64,000 nucleotides of DNA, from assembly GCF_018614035.1 (NCBI RefSeq), contig NZ_JAGGPA010000038.1, positions 39,202 to 103,201 on the forward strand. The letters are read 5' to 3'. This DNA is from Streptomyces sp. ISL-96. Its GTDB lineage: Bacteria > Actinomycetota > Actinomycetes > Streptomycetales > Streptomycetaceae. The notes beneath the pieces are model-generated. The model ran no database searches. It saw nothing but the letters and a program-made list of their open reading frames with translations, and had not been told where the DNA came from. Made by a program: the position numbers and the translations under genes. Shown piece by piece: positions 17,674 through 26,492 of this stretch. How positions within the stretch are numbered: position 1 is the stretch's first letter; each line of letters begins with the position of its first letter.

Positions 17674-18840
17674 ATGATCCGATTCGAGCACGTCACCAAG
17701 CGGTACGCCGACGGCACCACCGCCGTCGACGACCTCTCCTTCGAAGTCGCCGAGGGCGAACTGGTCACGCTCGTCGGCCCGTCCGGCTGCGGCAAGACCA
17801 CCACCATGAAGATGGTGAACCGGCTGATCGAGCCGACCGACGGCCGGATATTCCTCGACGGGGACGACATATCGACCATCGACCCCGTCCAGCTCCGCCG
17901 CCGTATCGGCTACGTCATCCAGCAGGTCGGCCTCTTCCCCCACAAGACCGTCCTGGACAACACCGCCACCGTCCCCCACCTCCTCGGCGTCAAGCGCGCC
18001 AAGGCCCGTGAGCGCGCCGCCGAACTCCTCGACCTGGTCGGCCTCGACCCGTCCGTCCACGGCCACCGCTACCCCGACCAGCTCTCCGGCGGCCAGCGCC
18101 AACGCGTCGGCGTGGCCCGGGCCCTGGCCGCCGACCCGCCCGTACTGCTGATGGACGAGCCCTTCGGCGCGGTCGACCCGGTGGTCCGCGAACACCTCCA
18201 GAACGAGTTCCTGCGGCTCCAGTCCCAGGTGCGCAAGACCGTCCTCTTCGTCACCCACGACATCGAGGAGGCCGTCCGGCTCGGCGACCGCATCGCCGTC
18301 TACGGGCAGGGCAGGATCGAGCAGTTCGACGCTCCGGCCGCCGTCCTCGGCGCGCCCGCCACCTCGTACGTCGCGGATTTCGTCGGCGCCGACCGCGGCC
18401 TCAAGCGCCTCTCCGTCACTCCCATCGAGCCCGGCGACCTGGAACAGCCGCCCGTCGTCCATCTCGACGACCCGGTCAAGAAGGCCGCTGCCAAACTGAC
18501 CGCGGAAGGTGCCCGCTGGGCCGTCGTCCTGGACGGCGCCGACGATCTGCACGGCTGGATCTCCGCCGAGCAGGCCCGTACGGCGACGGGGACCGTACGC
18601 GAGCACGCCCGCCGCATGGAGGCCTGGCTGCCCGTCGGCGCCTCCCTCAAGCAGGCCTTCTCCACGATGCTCCAGCATGACGCGGGCTGGATCGCCGTCA
18701 TCGACAAGGACAGCGCCGGACGCTTCCTCGGCGTGCTCACCCCCGCCCGCCTCCACGAGGCGCTGCGCCGCTCCATCGACGCCGACGCGCAGGCCGTTCC
18801 CCGTACCGCGGTCGAAGTGGAGACCGTCAGTTCGCCCTGA
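17674..18840 (+). CDS. Glycine betaine/choline-type ABC transporter ATPase with CBS-like domain
   Basis: A 388-aa ATPase with Walker A GPSGCGKT (residues 35-42), Q-loop region QQVGLFPHKT, ABC signature LSGGQRQRVG and Walker B LLMDEPFGAVDP. After about residue 255 there is a CBS-type regulatory region (VVHLDDPVKKAAAKL, GWIAVIDKD) as in OpuAA, where it senses ionic strength. Start at ATG 17674 with GGGGA four bases upstream. Its stop overlaps the convergent esterase gene by 14 bp. It is encoded apart from its permeases on the opposite strand but surely works with them. Confidence 0.93.
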   Translation: MIRFEHVTKRYADGTTAVDDLSFEVAEGELVTLVGPSGCGKTTTMKMVNRLIEPTDGRIFLDGDDISTIDPVQLRRRIGYVIQQVGLFPHKTVLDNTATVPHLLGVKRAKARERAAELLDLVGLDPSVHGHRYPDQLSGGQRQRVGVARALAADPPVLLMDEPFGAVDPVVREHLQNEFLRLQSQVRKTVLFVTHDIEEAVRLGDRIAVYGQGRIEQFDAPAAVLGAPATSYVADFVGADRGLKRLSVTPIEPGDLEQPPVVHLDDPVKKAAAKLTAEGARWAVVLDGADDLHGWISAEQARTATGTVREHARRMEAWLPVGASLKQAFSTMLQHDAGWIAVIDKDSAGRFLGVLTPARLHEALRRSIDADAQAVPRTAVEVETVSSP

Positions 18841-19942
18841 GCCTGTCGCTGATCCACTCCATGGCGGCCGGTATCTCGCGCCGCCAAGTGCCGAAGTTGT
18901 GGCCCCCGCTGTCCAGCGTGATCGAGGAAACCCGTGCGGGCGGCCTCACCTTCTCGACGAACTTCACCGTCTCCTTGAGATTTTCCTCGCCCTCCCTGGA
19001 ACTGGTCACCAGGAACGACGACGTTTTCGACGGCTTCACGTGGTCCAGGCTCCACAGCAGGTCGGCCCGCTTCCGCTCGCCGTTGTCGCCGTGGAAGAGG
19101 TCACCGGTCGTCGGGTCCTCCGCCGCCCTGTAGTACGCCGACAGGCCGGCGCCGGCGCCGAATGTCTCCGGGTGGTGGATGGCGAATTTCAGGGCGCAGT
19201 AGCCGCCGGTGGAATTCCCTATGACGCCCCAGTTCCGCGCCCTGGTGCCCACCCGGTAGGACTCCGACACCGCCTTGGGAATGTCGCCGGCGAGGAAGGT
19301 CTCGGTCTGCGGGCCGCCGGGCACGTTCACGCATTCGGTGTCGCGCGGCGGCGCCACGGTCGGCCGCAGCATCACCAGGACCATCGGCTGCATCCTGCCC
19401 GCCTTCACCTGGGTGTGCGCCGTTCGCGGGTAGCGCAGCCCCTTGAGCAGGTTCTCGGCCGTACCCGGGTATCCGGTGAGCACCAGGGCCGCCGGGAAGG
19501 TCTGCTCGGCGTACTGCGGCCTGAAGTACTCGGGCGGCAGATAGACGTAGGCCTGGCTGGCCAACTTCGACTTCTCGCCCGCTATGACGACCTTCTGTAT
19601 CTGGCCCCCCACCGCCGGCTTCGAGCCGCCCGGTACATCCATGCCCTGCGTGTCGACGACTTTGAGGTCCTTGGCGCCGGCCGAGTGGTCGACGACCACG
19701 CCCATTTCCGTCTCCTGGCCGAAGAGGTCGGTCCACGAGCCGTAGAAGAGGAACGACTTGTTGGCGGCGAGTCCCACGGAGGCGAACAGCAGCAGCTGGG
19801 TCGCGAGCAGCAGGCCGACACGGGCGAGTACGGAGCGCCAGTTACGGGCCGCCAGGCGCGGCCAGAGCAAAACTGTTGCGACGAACAGAACAACTGCCAG
19901 TAGGGCGGCGAGCGTCAGAACTGTGTTACTGGTGAGACCCAT
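18827..19942 (-). CDS. Membrane-anchored alpha/beta-hydrolase (esterase D / Fbp-like)
   Basis: The 371-aa protein has two or three N-terminal transmembrane segments (about 7-27, 38-60) and then a large domain expected outside the membrane. The fold is a serine esterase of the antigen-85/esterase D group: the strand-turn ALVLTGYPGTAENLLKGL, nucleophile Ser244 in GNSTGG, and a C-terminal SGGHNFGTWRREIP holding the catalytic His. It is divergent from an MprF-like lipid aminoacyltransferase gene (140-bp spacer). In corynebacteria and enterococci, similar neighbour hydrolases remove aminoacyl groups from lipids, which is a possible role here by context only. Substrate unproven. Confidence 0.86.
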   Translation of the reverse strand: MGLTSNTVLTLAALLAVVLFVATVLLWPRLAARNWRSVLARVGLLLATQLLLFASVGLAANKSFLFYGSWTDLFGQETEMGVVVDHSAGAKDLKVVDTQGMDVPGGSKPAVGGQIQKVVIAGEKSKLASQAYVYLPPEYFRPQYAEQTFPAALVLTGYPGTAENLLKGLRYPRTAHTQVKAGRMQPMVLVMLRPTVAPPRDTECVNVPGGPQTETFLAGDIPKAVSESYRVGTRARNWGVIGNSTGGYCALKFAIHHPETFGAGAGLSAYYRAAEDPTTGDLFHGDNGERKRADLLWSLDHVKPSKTSSFLVTSSREGEENLKETVKFVEKVRPPARVSSITLDSGGHNFGTWRREIPAAMEWISDRLRAN

Positions 19943-20082
19943 GGTGAGGAGCGAGCTTTCTGCCTGAGAATTTCCTGAGAGCGAGTGAACCCGCCCCCCG
20001 GATGCGCCGTCCTAGAGGGCGCAAATTGTCCGGCTGCTTTCGGCCCAAGGACAGAAATTCTCTCGCGGAGCCACGGGAAGCG

Positions 20083-21975
20083 ATGTCTATCAGGCTAGAT
20101 GGGGATAAAACTGGTGCGGTTCCGGGTCGGCCACGGCGGATCCTCCGGGGCCCGCGCCCCGAGCGCGTGCCCTCCCTGGTCGGCACGGCCTGCGCCGTCG
20201 TGGGCCTCCTCGACATCGCCGCCGGCGTCTTTCCGCGCTTCCGGCACAGCCGGATGCACTCCGTCGCCGAGGTGCTTCCGGGGGCGCTCGGCCCGTTCGC
20301 GGCCGCTCTCGCGATCAGCGCGGGCGTACTGCTGCTGCTTCTCGCGCACGGCCTCAAGCGCCACAAGCGCCGCGCCTGGCGGGCCGCAGTGGTCCTGCTG
20401 CCCGCCGGAGCGGTGGCGCAGCTCGTGTACCGGAACTCGGTCATAGGCGTACTGCTCTCACTGGCCCTGCTCGGTCTCCTGCTGCGCCACCGTGGGGAGT
20501 TCGCTGCCCTGCCCGATCCGCGCAGCCGCTGGAAGGCGCTCGCGAACTTCGTCCTCCTGGGCGCCGGTTCGCTGGGGCTCGGCCTGGTCATCGTCAGCTC
20601 GCACCCGGCGAGGGTCGTCGGCAACCCGAGCGTGGCGGAGCGTCTGGAGCACGTCCTGTACGGGCTCTTCGGCTTCGAGGGTCCCGTCGACTACGCGGGC
20701 CGGGTCTCCTGGACCGTCGGCTACTCCCTCGGCGCCCTGGGCCTGCTCACCGCCGTCACCACCGTCTACCTGGCTCTGCGGCCCGAGCACCCGGCGGCCC
20801 GCCTCACCCCCGAAGACGAGCGGCGGCTGCGCGAGCTGCTGGCCCGGCACGGCGGCCGCGACTCCCTGGGCCACTTCGCGCTGCGCCACGACAAGGCCGT
20901 CGTCTTCTCCCCCAGCGGCAAGGCGGCCGTCACCTACCGCGTGGTCTCCGGCGTGATGCTCGCCAGTGGTGACCCGATCGGCGATGTGGAGGCCTGGCCG
21001 GGCGCCATCGAGCGCTTCATGGACGAGGCCAAGGCGCATTCCTGGACCCCGGCCGTGATGGGTTGCAGCGAGACCGGCGGCGAGGTGTGGACCCGCGAGA
21101 CGGGGCTCGACGCGCTGGAGCTCGGGGACGAAGCGGTGGTGCACGTGCCGGATTTCTCCCTCGCCGGGCGCGCCATGCGGAACGTACGCCAGATGGTCAA
21201 GCGCATTGAGCGGGGCGGCTACGAGACCCGCGTACGCCGCGTCCGTGACCTCGGCGACGCCGAACTGGAGCGCATCCGGCGGGCCGCCTCCGACTGGCGC
21301 GGCACCGACACCGAGCGCGGCTTCTCGATGGCGCTCGGCCGCATCGGGGGGCCCGGCGACGGGGACTGCGTGATCGCGACCGCCCACAAGACAGATTCCG
21401 CCAATTCCGCGGCTTCGGCGGCATCGGCGGCTTCGGCGTACGGCGACCTGAAGGCCGTACTCCACTTCGTCCCGTGGGGTACGGACGGCATGTCCCTGGA
21501 CCTGATGCGCCGCGACCGCTCCGCCGACCCCGGCATGAACGAACTGCTGATCGTCGCCGCGCTCCAGGCCGCTCCCCGGCTCGGCGTCGAACGCGTCTCC
21601 CTCAACTTCGCGATGTTCCGCTCGGCGCTCGCGCGCGGCGAGCGGATCGGGGCGGGACCGGTGCTGCGCGTGTGGCGCGGCCTGCTGATCTTCCTCTCCC
21701 GCTGGTTCCAGATCGAGTCGCTGTACAAGTTCAACGCCAAGTTCCGGCCACGCTGGGAGCCGCGTTTCGTGGTCTTCCGCACCACCAGCGACCTGCCGCG
21801 CATCGGCTTCGCCGCGATGCAGGCGGAGGGCTTCGTCACGCTCGCCCTGCCCCGCCCGTTCGCCCGCCGCGCGGCGGCCGGGAAGCCGCGCCCGTGCGCC
21901 CACCCCGAACAGGTGCGGGTGAACGAGTACGACCGGCCGGTCCCCCGGCCTGTCACGGCGCTCAGCCGACGCTGA
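20083..21975 (+). CDS. MprF/LysX-like DUF2156 membrane aminoacyltransferase
   Basis: A 630-aa protein. The N-terminal part has about six transmembrane helices (residues 30-240). The cytosolic DUF2156 domain, a tandem GNAT fold, runs from about 255 to the end with FALRHDKAVVFSPSGKAAV, ASGDPIGD and the terminal SLYKFNAKFRPRWEPRF block shared by lysyl/alanyl-phosphatidylglycerol synthases. The family transfers an amino acid from aminoacyl-tRNA to a membrane lipid and alters surface charge. Start at ATG 20083 with GGGAAG upstream. A low-complexity Ser/Ala insert (NSAASAASAASAYG, near 21400-21440) interrupts the domain. No lysyl-tRNA synthetase domain is fused, unlike mycobacterial LysX. Confidence 0.87.
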   Translation: MSIRLDGDKTGAVPGRPRRILRGPRPERVPSLVGTACAVVGLLDIAAGVFPRFRHSRMHSVAEVLPGALGPFAAALAISAGVLLLLLAHGLKRHKRRAWRAAVVLLPAGAVAQLVYRNSVIGVLLSLALLGLLLRHRGEFAALPDPRSRWKALANFVLLGAGSLGLGLVIVSSHPARVVGNPSVAERLEHVLYGLFGFEGPVDYAGRVSWTVGYSLGALGLLTAVTTVYLALRPEHPAARLTPEDERRLRELLARHGGRDSLGHFALRHDKAVVFSPSGKAAVTYRVVSGVMLASGDPIGDVEAWPGAIERFMDEAKAHSWTPAVMGCSETGGEVWTRETGLDALELGDEAVVHVPDFSLAGRAMRNVRQMVKRIERGGYETRVRRVRDLGDAELERIRRAASDWRGTDTERGFSMALGRIGGPGDGDCVIATAHKTDSANSAASAASAASAYGDLKAVLHFVPWGTDGMSLDLMRRDRSADPGMNELLIVAALQAAPRLGVERVSLNFAMFRSALARGERIGAGPVLRVWRGLLIFLSRWFQIESLYKFNAKFRPRWEPRFVVFRTTSDLPRIGFAAMQAEGFVTLALPRPFARRAAAGKPRPCAHPEQVRVNEYDRPVPRPVTALSRR

Positions 21976-22885
21976 TGGCGATCTTGCCGCGGGTGTGCCC
22001 CTCCATGCTCAGCCGCAGCGCCTCGGCCGCCTTCTCCAGCGGGAAGACGGCGGCCACCTCGACGCTCAGCGCGCCGCGCTCGGCCAGCTCGGTCAGCGCC
22101 GTCAGGTCGGCCGTGTCGGGGCGTACGAAGACATAACTGCCACCGAGCGCCGTGACCTCGGCGTCGACTATCGAAGCCAGCCGGCCGCCCGGTGCGAGCA
22201 GCGCCGCCGAGTCCTCCAGCACGCCGCCCACCAGGTCGAGCACGGCGTCGACGCCCTCGGGCGCGAGCGCCCGGACGCGGCCGGCCAGCCCTTCGCCGTA
22301 CGTCACGGGGACAACTCCCAGGGCCCGCAGATAGTCGTGGTTGCGCTCGCTCGCCGTGCCGATGACCCGCACACCGAAGGCGCGCGCGAGCTGCGCCGCG
22401 AGCAGCCCGACGCCGCCGGCCGCCGCGTGCACCAGCAGCGTCTCGCCCTCGGCGATCCTGAGGTGGCGGACGAGCGCCTGGTACGCGGTGAGGCCGGCCA
22501 GCGGCAGCCCCGCGGCCTCCTCGAAGGAGAGGTTCGCCGGCTTGCGGGCCAGCGTGCGCACGGGCGCCGCGACGTACTCGGCGAAGGTGCCGCGGGAGAC
22601 GAAGTCCTCGCGTACGTAACCGATCACCTCGTCGCCCGGCGCGAACTCACTCACGCCGCCACCCACCCGCTCCACGACACCCGCGACGTCCCAGCCGGGT
22701 ACTACGGGGAACACCGTGTCGAGCACGGAGTCGAGGTAGCCGGCCTGGATCTTCCAGTCGACCGGGTTGACCGCGGCCGCCCTGACCCTGACCAGCACGG
22801 AGTCGGGGCCGAGCTTGGGCTCGGGCACGTCGCCGAAGTCGAGGTCGTCCGGCGTGCCGTAGCCGCGGTAGGTGATGGCCTTCAT
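21962..22885 (-). CDS. Zinc-type alcohol dehydrogenase / quinone oxidoreductase family
   Basis: A 307-aa NADP-dependent MDR-family reductase. GroES-like N-terminal domain (VRAAAVNPVDWKIQAGYL) and Rossmann motif HAAAGGVGLLAAQLAR. Cysteine ligands for catalytic zinc are absent, so it is a quinone-oxidoreductase-type member reducing quinones or enones. ATG at 22885. The gene is divergent from a MarR regulator, with two TTGA-N5-TCAA dyads between them, implying de-repression by an electrophile or phenolic ligand. Its 3' end overlaps the MprF-like gene by 14 bp. Confidence 0.9.
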   Translation of the reverse strand: MKAITYRGYGTPDDLDFGDVPEPKLGPDSVLVRVRAAAVNPVDWKIQAGYLDSVLDTVFPVVPGWDVAGVVERVGGGVSEFAPGDEVIGYVREDFVSRGTFAEYVAAPVRTLARKPANLSFEEAAGLPLAGLTAYQALVRHLRIAEGETLLVHAAAGGVGLLAAQLARAFGVRVIGTASERNHDYLRALGVVPVTYGEGLAGRVRALAPEGVDAVLDLVGGVLEDSAALLAPGGRLASIVDAEVTALGGSYVFVRPDTADLTALTELAERGALSVEVAAVFPLEKAAEALRLSMEGHTRGKIAISVG

Positions 22886-22902
22886 GATGCCGCTCCTATT
22901 AC

Positions 22903-22956
22903 TTGAGGATCTCAATCAATAAATGAACCGTAGACGTCAATGTTTGAGATCGTCAA
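22903..22956. promoter_or_regulatory. Paired MarR-type operators in divergent promoter
   Basis: Two related dyads: TTGAGGATCTCAA (22903-22915) and TTGAGATCGTCAA (22944-22956). Both fit TTGA-N5-TCAA and their starts are 41 bp apart, close to four helical turns, so two dimers would sit on one face. The interval is A+T-rich for this genome and lies between the divergent oxidoreductase (22885) and MarR (22980) starts. Most likely target: the MarR protein encoded alongside. Confidence 0.7.
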
Positions 22957-22979
22957 GTTTTGCGCGGTAAGCTGAGCGC

Positions 22980-23432
22980 ATGGCAGAGACAAACCGGCCG
23001 GCCCCCACGAAGGCCCAGCTCATGGCACGGCTCGCCGAGGCCTTCAGCGGCTACTACGGCGACTTCTCCCTGGCCGCCGCCGACGCGGGCCTCAGCGCCA
23101 GCCAGGCCAAGACCCTCGGCGTACTGCGCGCGGCCCCCGCCTCGATGCGCGTCCTGGCGACCACCCTGGCCTGCGACGCCTCCAACATCACCGGGATCGT
23201 CGACCGGCTGGAGAAGCGCGACCTCGTACGCCGCGAGGTCAGCCCCAACGACCGCCGCGTCAAGAACGTCGTCCTCACCCCCACGGGCGAAGAGACGGTC
23301 GACGCCATCCGGGCCCGTATGAACGCCACCCATGCCGCTCTCGACGCCCTGGACGACGCCGACCGCGCCACCCTCTACGACCTCCTCGGCCGTGTCTTCT
23401 GCGGTTCGCGCGGTCCTGGCACCACCGCCTGA
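22980..23432 (+). CDS. MarR-family transcriptional regulator
   Basis: A 150-aa winged-helix regulator. The core LRAAPASMRVLATTLACDASNITGIVDRLEKRDLV contains the recognition helix (SNITGIVDRLEKR), and the wing is VSPNDRRVKNVVLTPTGEE, both classic MarR patterns. One Cys (near residue 60) lies just before the recognition helix and another (FCGS) near the C-terminus, so a redox input is possible. ATG at 22980. Predicted to repress itself and the divergent oxidoreductase through the paired dyads. folP starts 16 bp after its stop. Confidence 0.92.
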   Translation: MAETNRPAPTKAQLMARLAEAFSGYYGDFSLAAADAGLSASQAKTLGVLRAAPASMRVLATTLACDASNITGIVDRLEKRDLVRREVSPNDRRVKNVVLTPTGEETVDAIRARMNATHAALDALDDADRATLYDLLGRVFCGSRGPGTTA

Positions 23433-23448
23433 CGCCTACGCTGGACGC

Positions 23449-24318
23449 ATGAGTACGTTGCGCACACGTGGCCGGATCGAGGGCCTGCCGGAGTGGGACC
23501 GCTGCGCGGTGATGGGGGTCGTCAATGTGACGCCCGACTCCTTCTCCGACGGCGGGCGCTGGTTCGACACGACCGCCGCCGTCAAGCGCGGCCTGGACCT
23601 CGTCGCCGAGGGGGCCGACCTCATCGACGTCGGCGGTGAGTCGACCCGCCCGGGCGCCTCCCGCGTCGACGCCGACGAAGAGCTGAAGCGGGTGATCCCC
23701 GTCGTGCGCGGCCTCGCCTCCGAGGGCGTCACCGTCTCCGTGGACACCATGCGCGCCACCGTCGCCGAGCAGGCCGTCGCCGCGGGCGCCGTCCTGGTCA
23801 ACGACGTCAGCGGCGGCCTCGCCGACCCCGCCATGATCCCGGCCGTCGCGGCGGCCGGAGCGCCCTTCGTCGTCATGCACTGGCGCGGCTTCAGCGAGCA
23901 GATGAACAGCCGCGCTGTGTACGCCGATGTGGTCGGCGAGGTCGTGTCCGAGCTGCGCGCGCGCATGGAGGCCGTCATCGCCGGCGGCATCGCCCCCGAG
24001 CGCATCGTCATCGACCCGGGCCTCGGCTTCGCCAAGCAGGCCGGGCACGACCTGGCCCTGGTCGCCCACCTCGCCGAGCTGCGCGCGCTGGGACGCCCCC
24101 TCCTGGTGGCCGCCTCCCGCAAGCGGTTCCTCGGCCACGTGCTCGCGGCCGACGCCGGCGAGGGAGCCACCCCGCCCCCCGCGCGGGAACGGGACGCGGC
24201 CACCGCCGCCGTCTCCGCCATCGCCGCCCACGAGGGCGCCTGGGCGGTGCGCGTCCACGAGGTACGGGCGACCGCCGACGCCGTACGGGTCGCCAGAGCC
24301 GTAGAAGGAGCCCTGTGA
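23449..24318 (+). CDS. folP: Dihydropteroate synthase
   Basis: Joins 6-hydroxymethyl-7,8-dihydropterin pyrophosphate to p-aminobenzoate, the sulfonamide target step of folate synthesis. 289 aa with the two signature blocks GVVNVTPDSFSDGG (residues 23-36) and DVGGESTRPGASRV. The later barrel motifs VNDVSGGLADP, VVMHWRG and IDPGLGFAKQ are intact. ATG at 23449. It starts the plus-strand folate run folP, NTF2-like, folB, folK and overlaps the next gene by 4 bases. Confidence 0.96.
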   Translation: MSTLRTRGRIEGLPEWDRCAVMGVVNVTPDSFSDGGRWFDTTAAVKRGLDLVAEGADLIDVGGESTRPGASRVDADEELKRVIPVVRGLASEGVTVSVDTMRATVAEQAVAAGAVLVNDVSGGLADPAMIPAVAAAGAPFVVMHWRGFSEQMNSRAVYADVVGEVVSELRARMEAVIAGGIAPERIVIDPGLGFAKQAGHDLALVAHLAELRALGRPLLVAASRKRFLGHVLAADAGEGATPPPARERDAATAAVSAIAAHEGAWAVRVHEVRATADAVRVARAVEGAL

Positions 24319-24767
24319 GCCACGCGCGCACGCACGTAGAGCAGGTCGAACAGGCCAACACGGCGTTCTACGAGGCCGTGGAACGCGGCGACTTCGAAGA
24401 GCTGTCGGTGATCTGGCTGGACGACGAGATCTCCTGCGTCCACCCCGGCTGGCCGGTGCTTTCGGGGCGCGGCGAGGTGCTGCGCTCGTACGCCCTGATC
24501 ATGGCGAACACGGAGTACATCCAGTTCTTCCTCACCGACGTGAAGGTGAACGTCCTGGGCGACACCGCCCTGGTGGTGTGCACCGAGAACACGCTGAGCG
24601 GCGGTCCGGCCGAGGAGGCGGGCGAACTCGGCCCGCTGGTCGGCCAGCTCATCGTGGCCACCAATGTGTTCCGTCGCACAGAGGACGGCTGGAAACTGTG
24701 GTCGCACCACGGCTCCCCCGTTCTGACCGAAAACGGTGAGGACGAGGACGACGAGTCCCCCGCCTGA
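24315..24767 (+). CDS. NTF2/SnoaL-like protein
   Basis: A 150-aa cone-fold protein (NTF2-like superfamily). N-terminal helix HVEQVEQANTAFYEAVERGD, beta-strand core ISCVHPGWPVLSGRGEVLR and the closing strand VFRRTEDGWKLWSHHGSP are typical. GTG start at 24315 overlaps the folP stop (GTGA), implying coupled translation. Such a gene is commonly lodged between folP and folB in actinomycetes. Its role is unknown: either a small-molecule enzyme or binding protein in the folate pathway. The acidic tail GEDEDDE is notable. Confidence 0.88.
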   Translation: MSHARTHVEQVEQANTAFYEAVERGDFEELSVIWLDDEISCVHPGWPVLSGRGEVLRSYALIMANTEYIQFFLTDVKVNVLGDTALVVCTENTLSGGPAEEAGELGPLVGQLIVATNVFRRTEDGWKLWSHHGSPVLTENGEDEDDESPA

Positions 24768-24958
24768 GTGGGTAGGGGCCTGGAAAAGGTTGGCGTCCGG
24801 AGCCTCTGGGTAGGGGCGGCTACCAGCCCCACCAGCTTCTGTCCATAGCCCCCGTGGGCGCCCGGTGTCAGTGCTCGCAGGTAGATTCGGGTGAGAGTGG
24901 CGTGCCGACCGCACTTGGCAGCGCCCTCGTTTTCTCTACGACAGCAGGAGTGATTCGC

Positions 24959-25318
24959 GTGGATCGTGTCGCGCTGCGCGGCCTCAAGGCCCGTGGGCAC
25001 CACGGCGTGTTCCCCCGGGAGCGTGAGGAAGGCCAGACCTTCATCGTGGACCTGGTTCTCGGCCTCGACACCCGCCCCGCGGCGGCCGACGACGACCTGG
25101 CGAAGACCGTGCACTACGGCGTCGTGGCGGAGGAAGTCGTGGACGTCGTCCAGGGCGAACCGGTGGACCTCATCGAGACGCTCGCCGAGCGGATCGCCCA
25201 GCAGTGCCTCAAGCACGACGGGGTGAAGGAGGTCGAGGTCTGCGTCCACAAGCCGGACGCCCCGATCACGGTCCCCTTCGACGACGTGACCATCACCATC
25301 ACCCGGAGCCGAGTATGA
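24959..25318 (+). CDS. folB: Dihydroneopterin aldolase
   Basis: Retro-aldol cleavage of 7,8-dihydroneopterin to 6-hydroxymethyl-7,8-dihydropterin. 119 aa, normal length. Motifs VALRGLKARGHHGVFPRER (N-terminal strand and catalytic loop), the YGVVAEEVVDVV helix and the pterin-binding LIETLAERIA are present. The GTG at 24959 is chosen because AGGAG lies 8 bases upstream. The 191-bp gap before it carries a plausible promoter (TTGGCA at 24915, TACGAC at 24937, 16-bp spacer). The gene overlaps folK by 4 bases. Confidence 0.94.
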   Translation: MDRVALRGLKARGHHGVFPREREEGQTFIVDLVLGLDTRPAAADDDLAKTVHYGVVAEEVVDVVQGEPVDLIETLAERIAQQCLKHDGVKEVEVCVHKPDAPITVPFDDVTITITRSRV

Positions 25319-25914
25319 ACCCCACCCAGAGCGACCCGACGGTGCAGCCGGTGCCCGCCTCCGTGGTGGAACAGGTCGACGCCGCGGACATCACGCTGTC
25401 CAACCCGAAACGCGCCGTGATCTCCCTCGGCTCGAACCTGGGCAACCGCCTGGAGACCATCCAGGGCGCGATCGACGCCCTGGAGGACACCCCCGGCCTG
25501 CGGGTCAAGGCCGTCTCCCCGGTGTACGAGACGGAGCCCTGGGGCGTCGACCCCGGCACCCAGCCGTCGTACTTCAACGCGGTCGTCCTCATCAAGACCA
25601 CGCTGCCGCCGGCCTCCCTGCTGGAGCGCGGCCAGGCCATCGAGGAAGCCTTCGACCGGGTCCGGCAGGAGCGCTGGGGTCCGCGCACGATCGACGTGGA
25701 CATCGTGGCGTACGCCGATGTGGTCTCCGAGGACCCGCTCCTCACCCTCCCGCACCCCCGCGCCCACGAGCGCGCCTTCGTGCTCGCCCCGTGGCGCGAC
25801 GTGGAGCCGGAAGCACAGCTGCCCGGCCGCGGCCCCGTCGCGGACCTGCTCGACGGCGTCGGCGCCAATGGCGTACTCCCCCGCCCCGATCTGGAACTCC
25901 GACTGCCCGAGTAG
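25315..25914 (+). CDS. folK: 2-amino-4-hydroxy-6-hydroxymethyldihydropteridine pyrophosphokinase
   Basis: Transfers pyrophosphate from ATP to hydroxymethyl-dihydropterin, providing the FolP substrate. The 199-aa protein has an N-terminal extension of about 35 residues before the core. AVISLGSNLGNRLETIQ, VYETEPWGV, FNAVVLIKT and the catalytic metal block ERWGPRTIDVDIV are diagnostic. ATG at 25315 overlaps the folB stop. The HPPK C-terminal motif LPHPRAHERAFVLAPW is intact. Confidence 0.96.
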   Translation: MNPTQSDPTVQPVPASVVEQVDAADITLSNPKRAVISLGSNLGNRLETIQGAIDALEDTPGLRVKAVSPVYETEPWGVDPGTQPSYFNAVVLIKTTLPPASLLERGQAIEEAFDRVRQERWGPRTIDVDIVAYADVVSEDPLLTLPHPRAHERAFVLAPWRDVEPEAQLPGRGPVADLLDGVGANGVLPRPDLELRLPE

Positions 25915-25968
25915 TCGTTAAAGTGGCCGACTGGCAGTGATCACGACCGTATGTGAGGGGCGCTCTCG

Positions 25969-26457
25969 GTGAAGCAACTTCGGCTCGGTGTACTGGCCGG
26001 TCTCTTCGCCGTGGCAGGAATCCTCTCCTGGGGCGGCGCCCAGCTCTGGGGCACGTTCGGCACACTGCCGAGCGTGCCGCTCGCCGCCCCCGTCGTGCTG
26101 GCCGTGATCGCGGCCGTCCTGCTGGCGACGGCGCTGTCGATCCGCTCCCGGCTGCGCGCCCAGCGCGAGCGCCGGCCGGGCGCGAAGGGCGTGGAACCGC
26201 TGATGGCGGCCCGCGCGGTGGTTTTCGGCCAGGCGAGCGCGCTCGTCGCGTCGCTGGTCTGCGGGATGTACGGCGGCGTCGGCGTCTATCTGCTGATGAA
26301 CAGCCTCGACGTCCCCGCCCGCCGGGATCAGGCCATTTACGCGGGCCTGGCCGTTCTGGCGGGCGCGGGGGTCGTCGCGACGGCGTTCTTCCTGGAGCGA
26401 GTCTGCAAGCTCCCCGAGGACGACAACAACGGCAGCGGCACGGCCCGCGCCGCCTGA
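25969..26457 (+). CDS. DUF3180 membrane protein
   Basis: A 162-aa protein with four predicted transmembrane helices (about 7-27, 38-58, 85-110 and 118-140), preceded by a short basic N-terminus (MKQLRLG) and ending in a charged tail. It matches the actinobacterial DUF3180 family, regularly found at the end of the folate cluster. No catalytic motif is seen. GTG at 25969, 54 bp after folK. Convergent with folE, 35 bp away. Confidence 0.88.
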   Translation: MKQLRLGVLAGLFAVAGILSWGGAQLWGTFGTLPSVPLAAPVVLAVIAAVLLATALSIRSRLRAQRERRPGAKGVEPLMAARAVVFGQASALVASLVCGMYGGVGVYLLMNSLDVPARRDQAIYAGLAVLAGAGVVATAFFLERVCKLPEDDNNGSGTARAA

Positions 26458-26492
26458 GCCCAAGCCTGAGCCGGCCATCGGGCCCGAGCCGG

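Noticed and set aside
24769..24830. Two TGGGTAGGGGC copies upstream of folB
   Set aside because: Short, and no defined spacing to a promoter; could be chance.
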